NCBI RefSeq assembly: GCF_000585395.1
Contig: NZ_KK073875.1
Location: 4,908,274 to 4,972,273, forward strand
Reading direction: 5' to 3'
DNA from: Saccharibacillus sacchari DSM 19268
Lineage (GTDB): Bacteria > Bacillota > Bacilli > Paenibacillales > Paenibacillaceae
Length of the DNA: 64,000 bases
The stretch's first letter is position 1. Each line of letters starts with the position of its first letter. Under the pieces are notes generated by a model. That model was not told the origin of the DNA. It searched no databases and saw nothing but the letters and a program-made list of their open reading frames with translations. This document shows positions 60,450-64,000 of the stretch, piece by piece. The position numbers and the translations under genes were made by a program.

Positions 60450-61298
60450 TTAGCTTAAGCCGACCTCGACCTCGCTCCACTCCCACAGTTTGGCTGCCGC
60501 TTCATCGTCTTCGGCTTTACGATCCAAACTTTTGGGCTGGCTTCGATAAAAATACTCGCGCGATATCCCCTCAACCTCGGGACTATCCGCCAGATAGACA
60601 GCCGTGGAAGCTCCTTCAGCAGGCGTCTGGAACGAAGGCAGCTTGCCAAGCGCGCGATACACGCCTTGTCCAAATCCGGTGCCGCGGTCAATGCCGAGCT
60701 GCGTCAATACCGCGCCGGGATGGAGTGCATTAACGGCTATTCCGGAATCGTAGGTTCGCAGTGCCAATTCGCGCGCAAATAAAATATTGGCAAGCTTGGA
60801 CTGGCCGTACGATTTGATCACATTGTAGCTTTGACGCAAATGCGGATCTTCAAAGTGGATTCGGCCTGCTTTGTAAGCCCCGGAAGCGACCACCACGATC
60901 CGGCCGCGATCCGCAGCCTGCACCAAGCCCAGCAGCAGATTCGTAGCCAAAAAATGTCCCAGATGATTAACGCCAAGCGCCAGCTCGAAACCGTCCTTCG
61001 TCTCCTGGCGCTTGGGACTGATCACGCCCGCGTTATTGATCAATACGTCTAGGCTGGATACACGCCCGTGGATGTCGTCGGCAAACTGCCGAATCGAAGA
61101 TAATTCCGCCAGGTCGCCCCGTACGAGTTCGGCTGAACCGCTTCCTCCTGCGACTTCCACCTCGCGCAAGGCCTTTTCGCCCCGCTCCTGATTGCGACAG
61201 AGCATCAGAACCCGGTATCCCCGCTGCACCAATTCGATCGAAGTCGCGAGTCCCATGCCCGCGTTAGCGCCTGTTACGAGTGCTGTTTTTCCGTTCAA
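60450..61298 (-). CDS. SDR family NAD(P)-dependent oxidoreductase (retinol dehydrogenase-like)
   Basis: 282 residues, beginning at TTG 61298 (GGAGGAG SD). [46 protein letters not shown] and the active site [13 protein letters not shown] are typical of the large WW-oxidoreductase/RDH-like SDR class with NADP preference (Arg in CRNQERG). Substrate cannot be inferred. Upstream region 61299-61418 holds no recognised gene. Confidence 0.92.
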   Translation of the reverse strand: MNGKTALVTGANAGMGLATSIELVQRGYRVLMLCRNQERGEKALREVEVAGGSGSAELVRGDLAELSSIRQFADDIHGRVSSLDVLINNAGVISPKRQETKDGFELALGVNHLGHFLATNLLLGLVQAADRGRIVVVASGAYKAGRIHFEDPHLRQSYNVIKSYGQSKLANILFARELALRTYDSGIAVNALHPGAVLTQLGIDRGTGFGQGVYRALGKLPSFQTPAEGASTAVYLADSPEVEGISREYFYRSQPKSLDRKAEDDEAAAKLWEWSEVEVGLS

Positions 61299-61418
61299 GC
61301 CGTTCTCCTCCTTTTGAAGTGGAACAAAGTGCTGAATGATTGCTTGATCAGGTATTGATTATCCTCCATCATAAACCAGCATAACGTGACATGACAATTA
61401 GAGCGTGTCGCGAATCAA

Positions 61419-61538
61419 TCACGCTTGACTGAGAACCGTGATAAACTCGTCAAAAGAATCCGTAACCTCGGCCAGCTCTTCCCCGTCCATTAGCCAAACT
61501 CGGATGCTTCCCGGACTTCGATTTTCATCCAAATCAAT
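61419..61538 (-). pseudogene. C-terminal remnant of a SUKH (SMI1/KNR4) family gene
   Basis: A minus-strand frame with no start encodes ~38 residues ending in TGA, including the stretches NRSPGSIRVWLMDGEE and VTDSFDEFITVLSQA. The latter is the usual C-terminus of SUKH/SMI1 proteins, which are often immunity proteins of contact-dependent toxin systems. The frame is cut at 61538 by the MITE-like element at 61539-61608, and no upstream part of the gene exists on the far side. Assignment rests on a short motif. Confidence 0.55.
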
Positions 61539-61608
61539 TAGGGCGTGTACGCAAACTCAGCGCCGTGCATCTTGATCTGCTTCCGGCGGAGTTTGCGTAC
61601 ACGCCCTA
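61539..61608. mobile_element. MITE-like element with 20-bp perfect inverted repeats
   Basis: TAGGGCGTGTACGCAAACTC (61539-61558) is perfectly complementary to 61589-61608. TA lies at both ends, as for a TA target-site duplication of IS630/mariner or IS5-like transposition. Inside, CGCCG and CGGCG extend the stem. There is no coding capacity. It borders the SUKH remnant. A degenerate copy lies at 15117. Confidence 0.7.
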
Positions 61609-61647
61609 GAAAACAATTTCCTCCTTATCCGAACAGAACGTCAAAAC

Positions 61648-61695
61648 GGGCAGCACTCCACAGTGTTTTTCGCACTGTGGAGTGCCGCCCTTTTT
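61648..61695. terminator. Strong bidirectional terminator after gcvH
   Basis: GGGCAGCACTCCACAGTG and CACTGTGGAGTGCCGCCC form an 18-bp stem with one mismatch, followed by TTTTT (plus) and GTTTTG (minus). Confidence 0.9.
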
Positions 61696-61713
61696 GCATT
61701 CCGAATATCGGAT

Positions 61714-62106
61714 TTAGTCCGCTTGCTCGGCTTCGTACTGTTCAGGCGTCAGAAGTTCTGCCAGCAGTCCTTCCGCTTCGCCGTCCGGCGCGATCTCGAT
61801 CATCCAACCGCCGCCGTAAGGCACGCTGTTGACCAATTCAGGCTCGCTTTCCAAGGCTCCGTTCACCGCTGCGATCGTACCGCCGACCGGGCAGAACAGA
61901 TCCGATACGGTCTTAACGGACTCGATCGAACCGATGCTTGCTTCCGCCGCAACAGCAGACCCTTCTTCCGGCAATTCGACAAATACGATATCGCCAAGCT
62001 GATGCTGCGCGAAATCGGTAATGCCGAGACGCAGATTGCCGTTAGCCAGCTTTTCCACCCATTCATGATCCTTGGTATAGTACAGACCTGCTTTCACTTC
62101 GCTCAT
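61714..62106 (-). CDS. gcvH: Glycine cleavage system H protein
   Basis: 130 residues, full length. The lipoylated lysine is K65 in GSIESVKTVSDLF, with GITDFAQHQLGDIVFVELP before it and NSVPYGGGWMIEI after it. It shuttles the aminomethyl group between the P, T and L proteins. It lies outside the gcvT-gcvPA operon, transcribed divergently from it with its own terminator. Confidence 0.97.
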   Translation of the reverse strand: MSEVKAGLYYTKDHEWVEKLANGNLRLGITDFAQHQLGDIVFVELPEEGSAVAAEASIGSIESVKTVSDLFCPVGGTIAAVNGALESEPELVNSVPYGGGWMIEIAPDGEAEGLLAELLTPEQYEAEQAD

Positions 62107-62256
62107 CGTCTACTTCGCTCCATTTCGCTGTATTGCCGAACATTCGGCATATTTAAAGTTTTGCTTGTTCGGGAATTTTCCGCGCTTTTAGCTTAAAGCA
62201 GCCTATTTGGCGTGTCAATGTTCCTCACAATATTTTTGGTAAAATTCAAACTTTTG

Positions 62257-62286
62257 TTGACAACACACAGGCGCATCCCTTAATAA
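62257..62286 (+). promoter_or_regulatory. Promoter of the gcvT-gcvPA operon
   Basis: TTGACA at 62257-62262 and TAATAA at 62281-62286 with an 18-bp spacer, about 70 bp before the first glycine aptamer. Confidence 0.6.
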
Positions 62287-62354
62287 TTAGGATAAAGCAT
62301 TTGATCCGCATTTGGCAAAAAACGAACGTTGCATCATATTCGCATAGGCGAATG

Positions 62355-62655
62355 AAAGCATAGGGAGAGAGTACCGGACGCTTACGCGATCGCGGGTACC
62401 GCCGAAGGAGTAAGCCGGATCGATGGATCGCGGTGAATCTCTCAGGCAAAAGGACCTTTGCCGGACGCCACTCTGGAGAGCATCCGCGCGTTAAGCTTAG
62501 GCCAATGCCTGACACGCTGGCGGATCACCCAAGGGGAAACCTGCTTCAAGGCGGGGTAACTCTCAGGTATCAAGGACAGAGCCCTTACGACTGGACCCTT
62601 CTTCCCCTTTTGGCGGGAAAGGGGTCGGTCTTTGGGCACCTGTCCTTTTTTGTTG
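62355..62655 (+). ncRNA. Tandem glycine riboswitch with terminator platform
   Basis: Aptamer 1 (~62360-62457) has GGGAGAGAGTACCGGACGC, GCCGAAGGAGTAAGCC and ATCTCTCAGGCAAAAGGACC. Aptamer 2 (~62470-62582) has CTCTGGAGAGCATCCG, CACCCAAGGGGAAACC, GCGGGGTAACTCTCAGGTATC and AAGGACAGAG. These are the conserved features of tandem glycine riboswitches. AAGGACAG of aptamer 2 can alternatively pair with CTGTCCTT at 62640-62647, which precedes TTTTTT, giving a terminator. Glycine binding should favour the aptamer and so switch gcvT on, as known for B. subtilis gcvT. Confidence 0.95.
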
Positions 62656-62697
62656 ATCGCGAACACCAAATTCGATTCACAAGGAGACTTTGAAACG

Positions 62698-63849
62698 ATG
62701 ACTTCTCTCAAGCGAACCCCGCTCTACCCTCTGTATGCGGAAACCGGCGAGCCGCGCTGCATCGACTTCGGCGGTTGGGAGCTGCCCGTACAATTCCATG
62801 GCATTCAAAAAGAACACGAAGCGGTACGCGAGCGTGCAGGACTGTTCGACGTATCGCACATGGGCGAATTTATTCTGAGCGGCGAAGGCGTGCGCGACTT
62901 CCTTTCCCGACTGACGACAGGCGATATTCATTCTTTGGAGGTCGGTCAAGCTCTCTACACCTTCATGTGCTACGAGAACGGCGGGGTTGTGGATGATCTG
63001 CTGGTGTACCAGATTCGCGAAGGTCATTTTATGTTGGTCGTCAATGCGGGAAATATCGAGAAGGATGCGGCATGGATACTCTCGCATAAGCCCGAGTCTA
63101 TCAATTTCCGCGACGTTTCCGAAGGCACCGCGCTGATCGCGCTGCAAGGCCCGGCTGCTTTGCAGATTCTCAAAAAGGTCTGCAACGAGCCTGCGCTCGA
63201 CGAACTCAAGCCTTTCCATTTTATCGAAACCGGCGTGTTTGAAGGCACGATGGCTCAAGTGTCTCGCACCGGCTATACCGGCGAAGACGGGTTCGAGATT
63301 TATGCCGCTCCCGAATTCGTTGCAAAAATTTGGCGCGACCTAATCGCAGCGGGCGAAGAGTTCGGTCTGCTGCCGTGCGGTCTGGGCGCACGCGATACGC
63401 TGCGCTTTGAAGCGAAACTGCCGCTATACGGTCAAGAATTATCGGCAGACATCACACCGTTCGAAGCTGGACTAGGTTACTTCGTCAAGCTGGGCAAAGG
63501 TGACTTTATCGGACGCGAAGCGCTCGCCGCCCAAAAAGAAGCGGGCATACCGCGCAAGCTGGTCGGTCTGGAAATGATCGACCGCGGCATCGCGCGTTCG
63601 CATTATCCGGTGTTTGCGGGCGATCGTCAGATCGGCGAAGTGACCACTGGAACCCAATCTCCAACGCTGAAGCGCAATCTCGCTCTGGCGCTGATCGAAG
63701 CGGAATTTGCGCCGATCGGCACGCAGGTCGAAGTCGAAATTCGCGGCAAAAAGCTGAAAGCCGAAGTGGTCAAAGCTCCTTTTTATAAAAACACGCCTGC
63801 CCATAAAGCTCTGATTCAACAATCCGAAAAGGGAGTGAACACGCCTTGA
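62698..63849 (+). CDS. gcvT: Aminomethyltransferase, glycine cleavage T protein
   Basis: 383 residues from ATG 62698, with AAGGAG a rather long 11 bp upstream. Motifs [48 protein letters not shown] and [20 protein letters not shown] are standard for GcvT, which moves the methylene group to tetrahydrofolate. First gene of the riboswitch-controlled operon; its stop overlaps the gcvPA start. Confidence 0.97.
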   Translation: MTSLKRTPLYPLYAETGEPRCIDFGGWELPVQFHGIQKEHEAVRERAGLFDVSHMGEFILSGEGVRDFLSRLTTGDIHSLEVGQALYTFMCYENGGVVDDLLVYQIREGHFMLVVNAGNIEKDAAWILSHKPESINFRDVSEGTALIALQGPAALQILKKVCNEPALDELKPFHFIETGVFEGTMAQVSRTGYTGEDGFEIYAAPEFVAKIWRDLIAAGEEFGLLPCGLGARDTLRFEAKLPLYGQELSADITPFEAGLGYFVKLGKGDFIGREALAAQKEAGIPRKLVGLEMIDRGIARSHYPVFAGDRQIGEVTTGTQSPTLKRNLALALIEAEFAPIGTQVEVEIRGKKLKAEVVKAPFYKNTPAHKALIQQSEKGVNTP

Positions 63850-64000
63850 AGAAGCACCGCTATATTCCGATGACCCAGCAGAACGAACGCGACATGCTCG
63901 CTGCCGTTGGCGCCGAAAGTATCGAAGACCTGTTCGTTGACATTCCAAAAAACGTCCGTTACGAAGGCACGCTGCCGATGTCATCCGCACTGGACGAAGC
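63846..64000 (+). CDS. gcvPA: Glycine dehydrogenase (decarboxylating) subunit 1, partial
   Basis: Only the first ~51 residues are in the window. [17 protein letters not shown] and SIEDLFVDIPKNVRY are typical of GcvPA starts. Translation begins at TTG 63846 within TTGA, overlapping the gcvT stop by 4 bp, with AAGGGAG ten bases upstream. It decarboxylates glycine with GcvPB, presumably encoded just outside the window. Confidence 0.93.
   Translation, partial: MKKHRYIPMTQQNERDMLAAVGAESIEDLFVDIPKNVRYEGTLPMSSALDE

Noticed and set aside
61396-61415. Third copy of the MITE end (TAGAGCGTGTCGCGAA)
   Set aside because: It matches the 61539 end at about 12 of 16 positions but has no partner inverted repeat nearby, so it is not counted as an element.

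Overview
The window reads as a chromosomal segment of a plant- or polysaccharide-associated member of the Firmicutes, most likely Paenibacillaceae (Paenibacillus/Saccharibacillus-like; inference from gene content, not from a marker gene). Support: strong Gram-positive ribosome binding sites, frequent TTG starts, the conserved yqeG-yqeH-aroE-yhbY-nadD-yqeK-rsfS order, a glycine-riboswitch-controlled gcvT, Lpl-type sugar importers without their own ATPase, and many cupin/AraC regulators. No rRNA, tRNA, CRISPR array, prophage or intact insertion sequence was seen.

Layout. 1-2.8 kb: a truncated DUF5107/TPR protein divergent from an AraC regulator. 2.9-8.8 kb: DinB protein, then a minus-strand unit GNAT acetyltransferase - amino-acid ABC importer - M20 amidohydrolase, resembling the Bacillus yxe/ytm modified-cysteine loci. 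9.2-15.1 kb: a four-gene signalling operon (response-regulator/PP2C phosphatase, FapA/DUF342, STAS antagonist, membrane HD-GYP protein with a C-terminal anti-sigma-type kinase). 15.3-16.5 kb: split chromate transporter. 16.8-35 kb: an arabinose-polymer region with ROK and AraC regulators, two GH127-type beta-L-arabinofuranosidases, a GH43 enzyme, two sugar ABC importers (binding protein plus two permeases each), an unusual ArsR-type regulator and another AraC regulator. 35-47 kb: a small membrane protein, a shortened metallophosphoesterase, a methyltransferase, cvfB, and the rsfS-to-yqeG housekeeping cluster, followed by the MoxR/DUF58/transglutaminase trio. 47-64 kb: M42 peptidase, IS3 OrfA remnant, membrane protein, SDR, DUF1540 protein, GH13 alpha-glucosidase, a Gfo/Idh-AraC-Gfo/Idh operon, a type I pullulanase with a large C-terminal extension, GNAT, SDR, a SUKH gene remnant, gcvH, and the riboswitch-led gcvT-gcvPA operon running off the end.

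The least explained content is between the genes. There are four families of structured intergenic elements: R1 (four dispersed copies of a ~130-bp hairpin with compensatory stem changes, all on the same strand), a tandem array of four hairpins with one conserved core and three different, perfectly complementary outer stems, R2 (two copies of a ~105-bp hairpin), and a TA-flanked MITE-like element with 20-bp perfect inverted repeats that truncates a SUKH gene. A 23-bp promoter motif shared by the second GH127 gene and the Lpl-type importer 12 kb away suggests one hidden arabino-oligosaccharide regulon. The FapA/STAS/HD-GYP-kinase operon is the best candidate for an undescribed protein system.
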